Below, in pieces: positions 1 to 9,510 of a stretch of 64,000 bases of DNA. Origin of the DNA: JBEBVQ01 sp037190845 (GTDB taxonomy: Bacteria; Bacteroidota; Bacteroidia; Chitinophagales; Chitinophagaceae). How positions within the stretch are numbered: position 1 is the first letter of the stretch; every line of letters begins with the position of its first letter. The stretch spans positions 124,001-188,000 of the forward strand of contig JBBCJI010000001.1 in the NCBI GenBank assembly GCA_037190845.1, read 5' to 3'. The notes beneath the pieces are model-generated. The model saw nothing but the letters and a program-made list of their open reading frames with translations, was not told the origin of the DNA and did not search any database. The position numbers were made by a program, and so were the translations under genes.

Positions 1-42
1 CGGGATAGCTGCCCGGAGCATATCTGGGTGTGCGGTTTTCAT
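1..42 (-). CDS. Possible 5' end of a leftward gene cut by the window edge
   Basis: A leftward ATG at 40-42 opens fourteen codons (MKTAHPDMLRAAIP) that run off the left edge without a stop. Just upstream, on the leftward strand, lies the purine-rich stretch AGAGAGAACCAA, which could help ribosome binding. Fourteen residues are too few to assign a family, and such a short open frame could be chance. Confidence 0.3.
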   Translation of the reverse strand, partial: MKTAHPDMLRAAIP

Positions 43-468
43 TTGGTTCTCTCTGTCTCCGGTTGTGAATACTGTCCGGACGCTGATTCCTGTTTGCCAT
101 AAAGAATATATTTAGCAGTTAATAAAAAGTATCATCAGGAAAAGCAAAAAAACCACACCAGATGTTTATTTGTATGATTCTGTAATGATACATGTGTGCA
201 GTGCAGGATGATTGGAGGATACATGCTCTGAGGGAAGGCGCTCAACAACAGTGGTTATGGGAGCCTTCTGTTATGTATAAGGGCGTTTCTGCGTTTTAAT
301 ATCCGTGTTGTGTTTGTGGGGAAGACTTTTCTCTATGTCCCGCAAACTTCAAAGAATGATCCGGGCTCTCATTTTATGCATACAGGTAAAGGCTGCCCGA
401 AAAGCCTTATATCGGCACTTTTCAGACAGCCTTGTTGCAAAATCAATACCTGGTGCTTTTGAACCGTA
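43..468. other. Intergenic region without a convincing gene
   Basis: This 426-bp spacer separates the possible leftward gene at the edge from the 3' end of the S9 peptidase gene. A rightward open frame at 305-565 runs into the antisense of the peptidase and has no start context or recognisable domain, so I do not call it. The only structure I see is the stem-loop at 391-431. Confidence 0.5.
391..431 (-). terminator. Stem-loop downstream of the S9 peptidase gene
   Basis: Arms GGCTGCCCGAAAAG (391-404) and CTTTTCAGACAGCC (418-431) pair at 12 of 14 positions around a 13-nt loop. The hairpin starts 37 nt past the stop codon of the leftward peptidase gene. No long T run follows, so intrinsic termination is only a possibility. 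Confidence 0.35.
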
Positions 469-2505
469 TTACTTACCGCTGAGTTTTGGTGAAAGGGTTT
501 CTTCCAGCCATCGGAAGAATTCACGTTGCCACACCAGTGCATTCTGTGGATCAAGAATCCAGTGATTCTCATCCGGGTAGTAAAGCAATTTGCTTTTAAT
601 GCCTTTCAACTGAGCTGCCTGGAAGGCGCCAAGCCCCTGCTCTATAGGCACACGGTAGTCAATGCCACCCTGGATGATCATGATCGGTGTGTTCCACTTA
701 TCAACGAGATTGCTTGGATTGAATTTAGTATAGGTTTCAGGGGTTGGATTGCTCCAGTATGAGCCGCCGGCATCCCAGTTCGCAAACCAGAGTTCTTCTG
801 TGGTACCGTACCAGCTTTTGATATCAAACAGACCATTATGAGAGATGAATGATTTAAACCTGTTTTCGTGAATACCGGCCAGCATAAATACACTGTATCC
901 GCCATAGCTGGCGCCTACACATCCGAGGCGATTCCTGTCTACATAGCTTTCCGCAGCAATGGCGTCGATAGCAGAAAGATAATCGCGCATGGGCTGTCCT
1001 CCCCAGTCTTTACTAATCGCTTCATTCCACTCAGTACCCCATCCCGGCATCCCGCGACGGTTGGGCGCCACAACGATATATCCCTGGGCTGCCATCAGTT
1101 GAAAATTCCATCGGAAACTGTAAAACTGCGAAAGTGCCGATTGTGGTCCACCCTGGCAATAAAGCAGCGCCGGGTATTTTTTTGTGCTGTCAAAATCCGG
1201 TGGATAGACTACCCATACTCCCATTTGTTTATTGTCCGTGGTCGTAACCATACGCAATTCCGTCCGAGAAGATTTGATCTGGCTGTACAACGAGTCATTG
1301 GCGTTTGTAATGGTGCGCATCTGTCCGTTGCCCGCATGGACAGCAAATAGCTCGGAGGCATGATTCATATCTGTGCGCGACACAATGATTTCCTTACCCG
1401 AAATGCCCGCAATGCCGGTAACGTCGAATGTTCCATGGGTAATTTGCCGTACTGCCGGTTTTTGTTTTTTACCGGGGAGTGTTGCGTCAAACAATTGTAC
1501 CGTGCCTTTTACCGCTGCGGTAAAATATATTTTCTTACTGGTATTATCCCAGGCAAACCCATTTACCGTTCCGTCCCAGCCGGCTGTAAGGTTTATCCGT
1601 TGTGTGTCGGACGGATCAGCTCCGGTAATGATCAGGTCATTTTTGTCACTTTCGTAGCCGTCACGCGCCATGCTGGTCCATGCGACTTTTGTGCCGTCCG
1701 GACTATAAACCGGCCCCACATCATAGCCCATCATGCCTTCTGTACGATTGATGGTATTTCCGCTGGTCAGATCATAATAATAAAGGTCTGTATTAGTGCT
1801 GATGGCGTATTCTTTCCCGTATTTCTTTTTGCAGACATAGAGAATGCCTTTGCTGTCGGGACTCCATATGAAATCCTCCGCTCCGCCGAACGGGCTTTGA
1901 GGTGTATAGTAGGGTTCACCTTCCATGATGTCCTTTGCTGTGCCGCCGTTTACCAGGCTCACGAATACATGCGCGAATCCACCGTCGCTCCATGTGTCCC
2001 AATGGCGGTAAAGCAGATCGGTATACACCTGTGCCGTATTATCGGGGAGGTCGGGATGCCTTTCTGTGCCGTTAACAGGAATGATTGCCACCTTTTTTGA
2101 ATAAGCAACATGTTTTCCGTCAGGAGACACCTGTATATTGTCTGCCCCTTTCAGATTGACATTCATGGCCTCCCAGGCAGCGCCTGCATTATTGCTGCGA
2201 AACAACACAGAATCATTTTTTGCGTACCATACATCCCCCCTGCGGCTGATAATCGTTTTGCCTTCCGGATACTGCCACCCGGTCGTTGTACCTTTTTTGA
2301 GGTCATGATAGAAGTGGCGGGTCGTCCGTTTTTTTGCCGGTACATCGTAAGAGGTCACCGAGTAATACAGCCCGTTTTTGTCCTCCGTAAGTCCGGAGGC
2401 GGAGACCCGGTTCAGTTTCCAGAGCAACTCCGGCGTCAGGTTTTGCTGCTGGGCAACGGTGCGGATGGATACCACCGTAAACAGAAATAGGAACGCATAC
2501 TTCAT
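469..2505 (-). CDS. Exported S9 family prolyl oligopeptidase-type peptidase
   Basis: The 678-residue product begins with a signal peptide (KYAFLFLFTVVSIRTVAQ) and should act in the periplasm or at the cell surface. The first two thirds carry PD40/WD-like beta-propeller repeats such as SPDGKHVAYS, SPDSKGILYV and SPDGTKVAWTS. The C-terminal third is the alpha/beta-hydrolase domain of peptidase family S9. The catalytic triad is visible as Ser533 in GASYGGY, Asp616 in GGIDYRVP and His648 in DENHWI. Family members (dipeptidyl or acylaminoacyl peptidases) cleave short peptides. The gene lies 32 bp downstream of fabD on the same strand and may be read from its promoter, although the functions look unrelated. 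Substrate preference cannot be read from sequence. Confidence 0.93.
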   Translation of the reverse strand: MKYAFLFLFTVVSIRTVAQQQNLTPELLWKLNRVSASGLTEDKNGLYYSVTSYDVPAKKRTTRHFYHDLKKGTTTGWQYPEGKTIISRRGDVWYAKNDSVLFRSNNAGAAWEAMNVNLKGADNIQVSPDGKHVAYSKKVAIIPVNGTERHPDLPDNTAQVYTDLLYRHWDTWSDGGFAHVFVSLVNGGTAKDIMEGEPYYTPQSPFGGAEDFIWSPDSKGILYVCKKKYGKEYAISTNTDLYYYDLTSGNTINRTEGMMGYDVGPVYSPDGTKVAWTSMARDGYESDKNDLIITGADPSDTQRINLTAGWDGTVNGFAWDNTSKKIYFTAAVKGTVQLFDATLPGKKQKPAVRQITHGTFDVTGIAGISGKEIIVSRTDMNHASELFAVHAGNGQMRTITNANDSLYSQIKSSRTELRMVTTTDNKQMGVWVVYPPDFDSTKKYPALLYCQGGPQSALSQFYSFRWNFQLMAAQGYIVVAPNRRGMPGWGTEWNEAISKDWGGQPMRDYLSAIDAIAAESYVDRNRLGCVGASYGGYSVFMLAGIHENRFKSFISHNGLFDIKSWYGTTEELWFANWDAGGSYWSNPTPETYTKFNPSNLVDKWNTPIMIIQGGIDYRVPIEQGLGAFQAAQLKGIKSKLLYYPDENHWILDPQNALVWQREFFRWLEETLSPKLSGK

Positions 2506-2537
2506 AGCATTTCTTTTTTTGTCAGTGAAGAAAAATA

Positions 2538-3419
2538 TCAGCCGATACGGCTGGTGTTTACATCTTTTACGATCTTTTTTACCAGTCCCTGCAATACATT
2601 CCCCGGGCCGGATTCCGTGAAATCAAGAGCTCCGTGTTCAGCCATCTTCTGTACCGTTTGCGTCCAACGTACGGGAGCAGTCAGTTGGTTAATCAGGTTT
2701 TGCTTAATCTCAGCCGGATCGGTGTAGGCGAGTCCGTCCACGTTCTGATATACGGGGCAGACCGGTATGTTAAATAGTGTATTTTCGATAGCGGCCTGCA
2801 GTTCTTCGCGGGCTGGCTCCATCAGCGGAGAGTGGAACGCACCGCCTACCTGAAGTATCAGGGCGCGTTTGGCGCCGGCTGCTTTCATCTGTTCACAGGC
2901 GATGTCGATGCCGTTGATCGTACCGCTGATCACCAACTGGCCAGGACAGTTGTAATTCGCCGGCACAACGATCTCGTCTTTGATACCGGCGCAGATATCC
3001 TCTACTTTTTCATCGTCCAGTCCGAGGATCGCCGCCATAGTGGACGGATTGATCTCGCAGGCGCGTTGCATGGCTTCAGCACGTTTGGCTACCAGCCGCA
3101 GGGCATTTTCAAAGGATAGGGTTTGGTTGGCTACCAATGCGGAAAATTCGCCCAGTGAGTGGCCTGCTACCATATCCGGAACAGTATCTGGTGTGGTTTT
3201 AAAGAGAACCACAGAATGCAGGAAGACAGCAGGTTGTGTAACCCGTGTTTGTTTGAGGTCTTCATCTGTACCATTAAACATAATATCGGTGATCCGGAAA
3301 CCGAGGATTTCATTGGCCTTTTCGAAAAGTTCCTTTGCCTGTGGGTTTTGCTCGTATAATTCTTTTCCCATTCCGCTGAACTGCGCTCCCTGACCGGGAA
3401 ATATATAAGCATGTTTCAT
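2538..3419 (-). CDS. fabD: Malonyl-CoA:acyl carrier protein transacylase FabD
   Basis: This 293-residue cytoplasmic enzyme moves malonyl groups from CoA to acyl carrier protein, the entry step of fatty-acid chain elongation. The N-terminus has the family oxyanion motif FPGQGAQ (7-13). The nucleophile is Ser88 in GHSLGE and the partner histidine is His196 in GGAFHSPLM. Length is normal for the family and the ATG start gives the expected N-terminus. A -7-like element TATTTTCG lies on the leftward strand at 3442-3449, about 25 bp before the start codon. Other fab genes are not adjacent, as is common in Bacteroidota. Confidence 0.97.
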   Translation of the reverse strand: MKHAYIFPGQGAQFSGMGKELYEQNPQAKELFEKANEILGFRITDIMFNGTDEDLKQTRVTQPAVFLHSVVLFKTTPDTVPDMVAGHSLGEFSALVANQTLSFENALRLVAKRAEAMQRACEINPSTMAAILGLDDEKVEDICAGIKDEIVVPANYNCPGQLVISGTINGIDIACEQMKAAGAKRALILQVGGAFHSPLMEPAREELQAAIENTLFNIPVCPVYQNVDGLAYTDPAEIKQNLINQLTAPVRWTQTVQKMAEHGALDFTESGPGNVLQGLVKKIVKDVNTSRIG

Positions 3420-3579
3420 GTAGTCTCATGTGTTTAGCAGGCGAAAATAATAGATTCGGCCTAACTAAATACTCCTGACAAGACTACAACCCGGAAATCC
3501 CCCCAAGATTACCCTTAATCCGGATTCCGTATTTGCACGTTTTCTGTATTACTTCGTGTTCGGGGCATCCGCTTTCGCT

Positions 3580-3678
3580 TCCCCTGGTGTTTCGCAGGGC
3601 ATCAGGGGAAATACGGTTAAGCGGATTGCAAATCCGCTAAATAGTTACTCCCGGGTGCGCTCTGCTAATACCCGGGAG
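3580..3678. repeat. Cluster of three tandem hairpins (REP-like)
   Basis: The 291-bp spacer between pdeM and fabD holds three consecutive inverted repeats. The first is TCCCCTG/CAGGGGA (3580-3586 and 3603-3609). The second is AGCGGATT-GCA-AATCCGCT, a perfect 8-bp stem with a 3-nt loop (3620-3638). The third is CTCCCGGGT/ACCCGGGAG, a perfect 9-bp stem (3648-3656 and 3670-3678). None is followed by a T run in either direction, so they resemble repetitive extragenic palindromes more than terminators, though the third could still end pdeM transcripts. Confidence 0.55.
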
Positions 3679-3710
3679 AGCGGAGTTTGAGGTATAGGTT
3701 TGTGTGATCA

Positions 3711-4361
3711 TCAGTTTTTGACTTTAAAAATACCCCCTTCATACAATGCATAACATACAGCATCCTCCGGTACGGAAGCTGTATCTAACCCGGTAAACTG
3801 ACTGAAGGCCGGAAGTATGATATGTCGACTACTTACTGCATAACAGGGAAATCTCATCTGCTGTTTTGCGGGAAATTGTATGCTTACACCGGGATGAATA
3901 TGTCCGCTGATGGTAAATGAGGCAGCGCCGGTGTTTTGATGAGAAAAGAGGATGGGATCCAGAAACAGTTCCTGGTGAATGAAACTGATCCCGATATTTT
4001 TCAATGCAGCCGCTGAAAACCGGTCATGATTGCCTTTAATGAGGGTGAAACGGACACCCGGAAATTTTTGTGTAAAAACTACGAATGAAGTAACTTCCTT
4101 ATTAATGTCGGCGTGTATCAGATCACCCACTATAATTACCTGCTCCGGTTGGTAGTGATTGATTAAAAATTCAAGTCGGTTCAAATCTTGTATTCCTGCG
4201 GCTCCGGGTAAGGCAATGCCGTTTTTCCGGAAATGGGCTGCCTTGCCCAAATGCAGATCGGAAAGGATCAAGGCCATCTTTCTTTGCCAGTAAACAGCTC
4301 TTTGATTAGTAAGCAATAAATGCTCGCCGGCAAAATCAATAGCTTGTTCCGTTATATTCAT
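3711..4361 (-). CDS. pdeM: Ligase-associated DNA damage response phosphoesterase PdeM
   Basis: This 216-residue metallophosphoesterase shows the calcineurin-like metal motifs in order: SDLHLGK (34-40), GDLIH (79-83), GNHD (110-113) and GHIHPG (153-158). The family is a manganese-dependent endonuclease/phosphoesterase found with Lhr-type helicases and ATP-dependent ligases in bacterial nucleic-acid repair clusters. The start codon overlaps the helicase stop by 4 bp (4358-4361), so translation is probably coupled. It is the last gene of the four-gene operon. All metal ligands are present, so the enzyme should be active. Confidence 0.93.
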   Translation of the reverse strand: MNITEQAIDFAGEHLLLTNQRAVYWQRKMALILSDLHLGKAAHFRKNGIALPGAAGIQDLNRLEFLINHYQPEQVIIVGDLIHADINKEVTSFVVFTQKFPGVRFTLIKGNHDRFSAAALKNIGISFIHQELFLDPILFSHQNTGAASFTISGHIHPGVSIQFPAKQQMRFPCYAVSSRHIILPAFSQFTGLDTASVPEDAVCYALYEGGIFKVKN

Positions 4362-6820
4362 CGCTTTTTCCTTGCGGTTTTCAGGCTGTTTTCCTGCAGT
4401 TTCCGTATGCGGCTTGCCAGGTCTTCGCTCGACAGGGACTGGCGGAGACTATCCACCTTGATCGGGAAACTGAGTGGCGTGAAACCCGTAGCAAATTTAA
4501 GGATGATTTTGCTGTTACTGATCCGGTTAAACGCAGCAACCAAACGATGCTCTTCCAGCTGATGGTTGAATACTTCCGTATAAGCCTGACGTAGCAGCAG
4601 ATTGCCCGGATCATACTCTTCCAGCACTTTGAAAATGATGCCCGAGGATGATTGCAGCGATTTGTTGTTTTTTTGAGCACCGGGTAGACTTTGTATTACC
4701 ATGCCGGAGATGACAGCGATATCTCTGAACTTGCGTTTCGCCATTTCGGTGGCATTGATACTGATCAGCACATCCTGCATCAGGTTTTCACGACTCAGTA
4801 TCTGTTGCAGTATGCCCTTGTCCAGTTTTATTTCGGCGTCCGAAAAAAGTTCAAATCCATAGTCATTCATTGCCATAGAGAAACTGATCGGGTACAGGCG
4901 GCTGATCCGGTAAGCGATTAAGGTCGCCATGACCTCGTGCATTTGCCGCCCCTCAAAGGGATACATGAACAAGTGGTATCCTTCGCGGGTTTTGATGAGT
5001 TCTGTGAGAAATTCATCTTCCGCGGGTATGTGGGAATGTTCGCTTTGACGGGCGAATAGCGGATGCAGGAACATCAGTTCCGGTTCGCGGGAGACGGCAT
5101 TGCGTGCCAGTGCTAATTTCTGTCGCAGGAATTGGCTCAGGTTGGAGCTCAGCGGTAATCGGCCACCCAGCCAGCTTGGAATGAACGCTTTGCCGGAGGA
5201 TGACCGGACCAACGCCGTCATCTCCCTGACCCGGAACAATTCCAGTACCCGGCCTGCCAAAATAAATTTATCGCCGGGTTTTAATCTGGAAATGAAATAT
5301 TCTTCGATCATCCCGATATAGCCTCCTGATACAAACTTCACCCGTATCATGGCATCGCTTACGATTACGCCAATATTCATCCGGTGCAACATGGCGATTT
5401 TCCTTTTCTCGACGACCAGTAAACCATCCCCGCGCTGCACTACTTTGTGGAACTCTTCATAATTTTCACCAGTAGCGCCGCCGGTTGAGATGAAGCTGAT
5501 GCACCATTTCCATTCCTCATCGGTCATAAAGCTGAATGCATGTGTGCTCCTGATTACCGGCATCATTGTTTCCGGTCGGAAGCCGCCGCCCAAAGCGAGT
5601 GTAACGAGAAACTGTACCAATACATCATAGGATAATACCATCGGGTCGCGGTTTTCGATGGTCTGTGTTTTGACGGCTTCTTTTAATGCAGCAGCTTCAA
5701 TCAGCTCGAGTGAGTGAGTGGGGACAAAATAGATCTTCGATACTTCGAAAGGTGAATGTCCGCTGCGGCCAGCCCTTTGCATAAACCGGGCGACACCCTT
5801 GCTGGATCCGATCTGAATCACAGTGTCCACAGGTTTGAAATCCACACCCAGATCGAGTGACGATGTTGATACAACGACTTTTAGTTTACCTGCGCTCAGA
5901 CTTTCTTCTATCCACTGTCTGATAGGTGCATCAATCGAACTGTGATGTAGTGCGATTTGCCCGGCGAAATCGGGGTAAGCTTCCAATAGCAGCTGATACC
6001 AGGTTTCACTTTGATTTCGGGTATTGGTAAAAACAATGGTCGATCGGCTGTTGCGTATGACAGAAACAACCTTGTCTGCCAGCTTGCGTCCCAGATGGCC
6101 GGCCCAGGGTAGTACTTCCACCTCATCCGGAAATACAGAGATAATGTCAATCTTCTTTTTCTCCCTGGCTACAATGCTGATCTTCTTTTCTGATGTGCGT
6201 ATCAGTACATCCATTGCTTCATCCAGGTTGCCAATTGTTGCGGTAATCCCCCAAACGCGGAGCCCCGGATATTGGCTTTGCAAAAATGCCAGAGCCAGCT
6301 CTACCATCACGCCCCGCTTTGTTCCCAGCAGTTCGTGCCATTCATCTACCGCTACACAGTGCAGATTTCTGAAGAAGCGGTCACGTCCTTTCTGGGCAAT
6401 GAGCAGGTGCAGGGTTTCCGGTGTTACCAGCAGCACATCCGGCATTTGCCGGGTCTGCCGTTGCTTTATTTTTACATCTGTATCTCCGTTGCGTACTTCC
6501 ACCGTCCAGTCGAGGCCGATCTCGTCAATGGCCTGCTGCATGGCATTGGCCAGATCTTTTGCCAGCGAGCGGAGCGGCGTGATCCATAACAGCTTCAGAC
6601 CGTCTTTATATGCTTCGGGGCGATTCATGAAGTCCGTCAGTACACCCAGGAATACGGAGAAGGTTTTTCCAAACCCTGTTGGCGCAACGATCATACCGCT
6701 ATAGCCCCGGGCATAATACCGCCATGCTTTTTGCTGAAAGCTGAATGCCGTATTGCCGCGAGAGCGCATCCACGCTGCGATAATCTGGTATCCTGTTGTG
6801 TCTTCGAGCTTTTGTCTCAA
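4358..6820 (-). CDS. Ligase-associated DNA damage response DEXH-box helicase (Lhr-core type)
   Basis: The 820-residue protein is a superfamily 2 helicase of the Lhr-core type, a 3'-to-5' ATP-dependent translocase. Walker A is APTGFGKT (46-53), the DEXH box is DEWH (159-162) and motif VI is QRAGRSGH (348-355). The C-terminal half is the winged-helix and Lhr-core region without the long extension of full-length Lhr. It follows the ligase gene with a 1-nt gap and overlaps pdeM by 4 bp. The gene order identifies it as the helicase of the ligase-associated repair cluster rather than a stand-alone RNA helicase. Confidence 0.95.
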   Translation of the reverse strand: MRQKLEDTTGYQIIAAWMRSRGNTAFSFQQKAWRYYARGYSGMIVAPTGFGKTFSVFLGVLTDFMNRPEAYKDGLKLLWITPLRSLAKDLANAMQQAIDEIGLDWTVEVRNGDTDVKIKQRQTRQMPDVLLVTPETLHLLIAQKGRDRFFRNLHCVAVDEWHELLGTKRGVMVELALAFLQSQYPGLRVWGITATIGNLDEAMDVLIRTSEKKISIVAREKKKIDIISVFPDEVEVLPWAGHLGRKLADKVVSVIRNSRSTIVFTNTRNQSETWYQLLLEAYPDFAGQIALHHSSIDAPIRQWIEESLSAGKLKVVVSTSSLDLGVDFKPVDTVIQIGSSKGVARFMQRAGRSGHSPFEVSKIYFVPTHSLELIEAAALKEAVKTQTIENRDPMVLSYDVLVQFLVTLALGGGFRPETMMPVIRSTHAFSFMTDEEWKWCISFISTGGATGENYEEFHKVVQRGDGLLVVEKRKIAMLHRMNIGVIVSDAMIRVKFVSGGYIGMIEEYFISRLKPGDKFILAGRVLELFRVREMTALVRSSSGKAFIPSWLGGRLPLSSNLSQFLRQKLALARNAVSREPELMFLHPLFARQSEHSHIPAEDEFLTELIKTREGYHLFMYPFEGRQMHEVMATLIAYRISRLYPISFSMAMNDYGFELFSDAEIKLDKGILQQILSRENLMQDVLISINATEMAKRKFRDIAVISGMVIQSLPGAQKNNKSLQSSSGIIFKVLEEYDPGNLLLRQAYTEVFNHQLEEHRLVAAFNRISNSKIILKFATGFTPLSFPIKVDSLRQSLSSEDLASRIRKLQENSLKTARKKR

Positions 6821-6821
6821 G

Positions 6822-8402
6822 TCAGCGGATCATTTTTTTTATGTCTTCAATATCATCAATCTCTGCTGCGGTCTTGTCTTTGCGCCAGCGTACGATACGC
6901 GGAAAGCGCAATGCGACGCCCGATTTGTGCCGGTTGCTGAAGGCTATGCCCTCAAAGGCGATCTCAAACACCAGCTCGGGCTTAACGGTTCGCACCGGCC
7001 CGAATTGCTCCAGTGCATTTTTGTTTACAAACCGGCTTACTTCCTGTATCTCCTTGTCCGTAAGTCCGGAGTAAGCTTTGGCGATGGTGACGAGCTGATC
7101 GCCCTGCCTTACGGCAAAGGTATAGTCTGTGTAATAAGCGCTCCGGCGCCCGCTTCCTTTCTGTGCATAGATCAGTACAGCATCAATGGTCAGCGGGTCT
7201 ATTTTCCATTTCCACCAGTCTCCTTTTTTCCTGCCTGTATGATACGGCGCATCCTTATGCTTCAGCATCAGCCCCTCGCTGTTGACAGAACGGGAGTTGC
7301 TGCGGATCTCTTTCAGCGTATCCCAGCTTTCATACGGAATGATGGGAGATAATTGTACATACGAGACGGGGTTATCCGTCAGCAATTGTTCGAGTAAAGA
7401 TCTTCGTTCCCGGAGGCCTTGTGCCCGCAGGTCTTCATGATTCCATTCCAGTAAGTCGTAAGCAAACACCACAACCGGCACATCTGCCAGCATCTTTGCC
7501 GACAGGGTTTTCCGGTTGATCCGCTTCTGCAGTTCGCTGAAATTCAATACCCGTCCGTCTTTATATGCGAGTAGTTCTCCGTCTATGACAAAATTCCCCG
7601 GCCATTGCATCAGCGCGTCTGTGATCTCGGGGAATTGTCCGGTGACCAGTTCTTCGCCTCTCGACCAGATAAACACCTCACCGTTCCGTTTAATAAATTG
7701 TCCGCGAATGCCATCCCATTTGTATTCTGCCTGCCAGTCGGTGATAGCGCCCAGGTCTTCCGGCTCTTTCTCCAGCGCATATGCCAGGCAGAAAGGGTAG
7801 GGCTTGGATAATTGTGTATCGGTATATGCGCCGCGGATCAGTTCGCCGAAGGTCACTTCGCCTATTTTCCAGCCGCCCATAATGCTGTGGGCAACGGCGC
7901 TTGTATCCATATCGTAATGCCTGGCTAAAGCATTGATCAGCGATTGCGCAGATATCCCTGCCCGGAAGCTGCCTCCGAGCAGCTTGTTGAAAATGAAACG
8001 TTCGGTATGCGGCAGGTTATTCCAGGCTTCGAGTACAAACCGCTTCTTTTCCTCGTCTGTTGCATCTTTCAGTTGTACGATCAGTTCCATCCATTCTGAT
8101 AAGCTGCGTTCTATATAGTGTTCCGGCTGCGGGAGGATCAGGGAGATCGTTTCGCCGAGATCGCCCACAGATGCATAAGATTCAAAGAACAGCCATTCCG
8201 GGATCTGTGCCGCTTCTATTGCCCATTGTCTCATTAAGGCTGTGTTCACATTGCGTCTGGGGCGTTTGCCGGTAAAGAGCGCCAGAAACCACAGCTTGTC
8301 GTTTTCATCCGCTTCAACCAGAAAACGATCTACGGCCTCCAGCTTGAGATTGGTTTTATTGGTACTGTCCAGCGCGTTGATGAGTGTGGCAAATGCTTTC
8401 AT
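6822..8402 (-). CDS. ATP-dependent DNA ligase (LigB-like, repair-cluster type)
   Basis: This 526-residue protein joins DNA nicks using ATP. An N-terminal DNA-binding domain covers roughly residues 1-200. The adenylation domain has the nucleophile Lys228 in KWDGIR, followed by later nucleotidyltransferase motifs (DGELLA, SEGLMLKHKD and WWKWK). A C-terminal OB-fold contains RFPRIVRWRKDK. It is distinct from the NAD-dependent replicative LigA expected elsewhere in the genome. It overlaps the exonuclease gene by 4 bp (8399-8402) and is followed almost immediately by the helicase. This supports a dedicated DNA-end processing and sealing operon. Confidence 0.95.
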   Translation of the reverse strand: MKAFATLINALDSTNKTNLKLEAVDRFLVEADENDKLWFLALFTGKRPRRNVNTALMRQWAIEAAQIPEWLFFESYASVGDLGETISLILPQPEHYIERSLSEWMELIVQLKDATDEEKKRFVLEAWNNLPHTERFIFNKLLGGSFRAGISAQSLINALARHYDMDTSAVAHSIMGGWKIGEVTFGELIRGAYTDTQLSKPYPFCLAYALEKEPEDLGAITDWQAEYKWDGIRGQFIKRNGEVFIWSRGEELVTGQFPEITDALMQWPGNFVIDGELLAYKDGRVLNFSELQKRINRKTLSAKMLADVPVVVFAYDLLEWNHEDLRAQGLRERRSLLEQLLTDNPVSYVQLSPIIPYESWDTLKEIRSNSRSVNSEGLMLKHKDAPYHTGRKKGDWWKWKIDPLTIDAVLIYAQKGSGRRSAYYTDYTFAVRQGDQLVTIAKAYSGLTDKEIQEVSRFVNKNALEQFGPVRTVKPELVFEIAFEGIAFSNRHKSGVALRFPRIVRWRKDKTAAEIDDIEDIKKMIR

Positions 8403-9415
8403 GTGCTTTCTGTTATGTCTGGCCCGGTCATTTCCTCCTCGTCACCGAATTCGGTCTTTACTTCTGCGGCTGTAATGCCGGTCTCATTCAGATACCGGGT
8501 GAATACAGCCGTCTGGCCGTGGGTGACATAGACCTGTTCTGCACCTGTGGCATTGATGACATCCAGGAGACCCTGCCAGTCGGCGTGATCGCTGATCGCA
8601 AAACCGGCGTCGGCGCTGCGCCATCTTCTTGCGCCGCGCACCTGCATCCATCCCGAACAAATGGCATGCGCCATATTGGGTATTTTACGGATTACATTGG
8701 AGTCGAGCAGGGAAGGGGGCAGAATAACAATCCCTTTATCAAGATGCTTCACATCTTCTCTTAAATCAATGATCTGGTATTCCGGCAATTGAATACCCAC
8801 GCTTTCATAAGCCTGATTAAGGCGACCAATGGAATAATGGACATGCAATGGGGCAATACCTTCCAACGCTTTCATGATCCGCTGGGCTTTTCCTAAGGAA
8901 TAACCGATTAGTACAGATGTCTTGTTGTGCGCCTGGTTATCAAGCACCCACTGCTGTAATTGCCGGTTCTGTTCAGAGACGCTAAGCCAGTTATAAATAG
9001 GTAACCCAAAGGTGCTCTCCGTAACGAACTCATGACATGTTACCGGTTCAAAGGGCGTGGACAAACCATCATCCTGTATTTTATAATCACCGGATACGAC
9101 TGCTATCCTTCCTTTGTATTCCATCCTTATCTGCGCCGAACCGATGATATGACCGGCAGGATGGAGCGATACCTGCACACGGTTGATCATAACCGGCGCT
9201 CCGTAATCAACGCCCTGTACTGTGATATCCTGACTGATACGGCTTTTCAGTATGGGCACGGTGTAATGATGACAGAGATATCTTTTCATGCCCCACCGGG
9301 CGTGGTCGGCATGTCCATGGGTGATCACTGCCATATCCACCGGTTTCCAGGGATCAATATAAAACCCGCCGGGTACACAATAGATACCTTCAGATGTGAA
9401 TCTTAGCATCTTCAT
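8399..9415 (-). CDS. Ligase-associated DNA damage response exonuclease (metallo-beta-lactamase fold)
   Basis: The 338-residue protein belongs to the SNM1/CPSF73-like branch of the metallo-beta-lactamase fold. The metal motif HGHADHA lies at residues 33-39, with later conserved histidines (SLHPAGHIIGS, SGDY, ISDHADW and THG) matching the beta-CASP-like repair nuclease. It is the first gene of the cluster and overlaps the ligase by 4 bp. A possible -7 element (TACCTTTT, leftward) lies at 9441-9448. Known relatives occur with Lhr-core helicase, ligase and PdeM in many bacteria. Its exact substrate is not visible from sequence. Confidence 0.93.
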   Translation of the reverse strand: MKMLRFTSEGIYCVPGGFYIDPWKPVDMAVITHGHADHARWGMKRYLCHHYTVPILKSRISQDITVQGVDYGAPVMINRVQVSLHPAGHIIGSAQIRMEYKGRIAVVSGDYKIQDDGLSTPFEPVTCHEFVTESTFGLPIYNWLSVSEQNRQLQQWVLDNQAHNKTSVLIGYSLGKAQRIMKALEGIAPLHVHYSIGRLNQAYESVGIQLPEYQIIDLREDVKHLDKGIVILPPSLLDSNVIRKIPNMAHAICSGWMQVRGARRWRSADAGFAISDHADWQGLLDVINATGAEQVYVTHGQTAVFTRYLNETGITAAEVKTEFGDEEEMTGPDITEST

Positions 9416-9510
9416 GCGTTTGGTGTTTACAGAGGAAGTAAAAAGGTAAACGGTGCACCTTTTAGTTGCTCATATGAAGATACGTTGTTTCAGAATGTGC
9501 TCGTATTTAG

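Noticed and set aside
305..565. Rightward 86-codon open frame at the left end
   Set aside because: It overlaps the 3' end of the well-supported S9 peptidase on the other strand and shows no domain or start signal.
1360..2100. Long rightward frame antisense to the S9 peptidase
   Set aside because: Its composition is that of an antisense shadow and no family motif is visible; the leftward gene has complete catalytic motifs.
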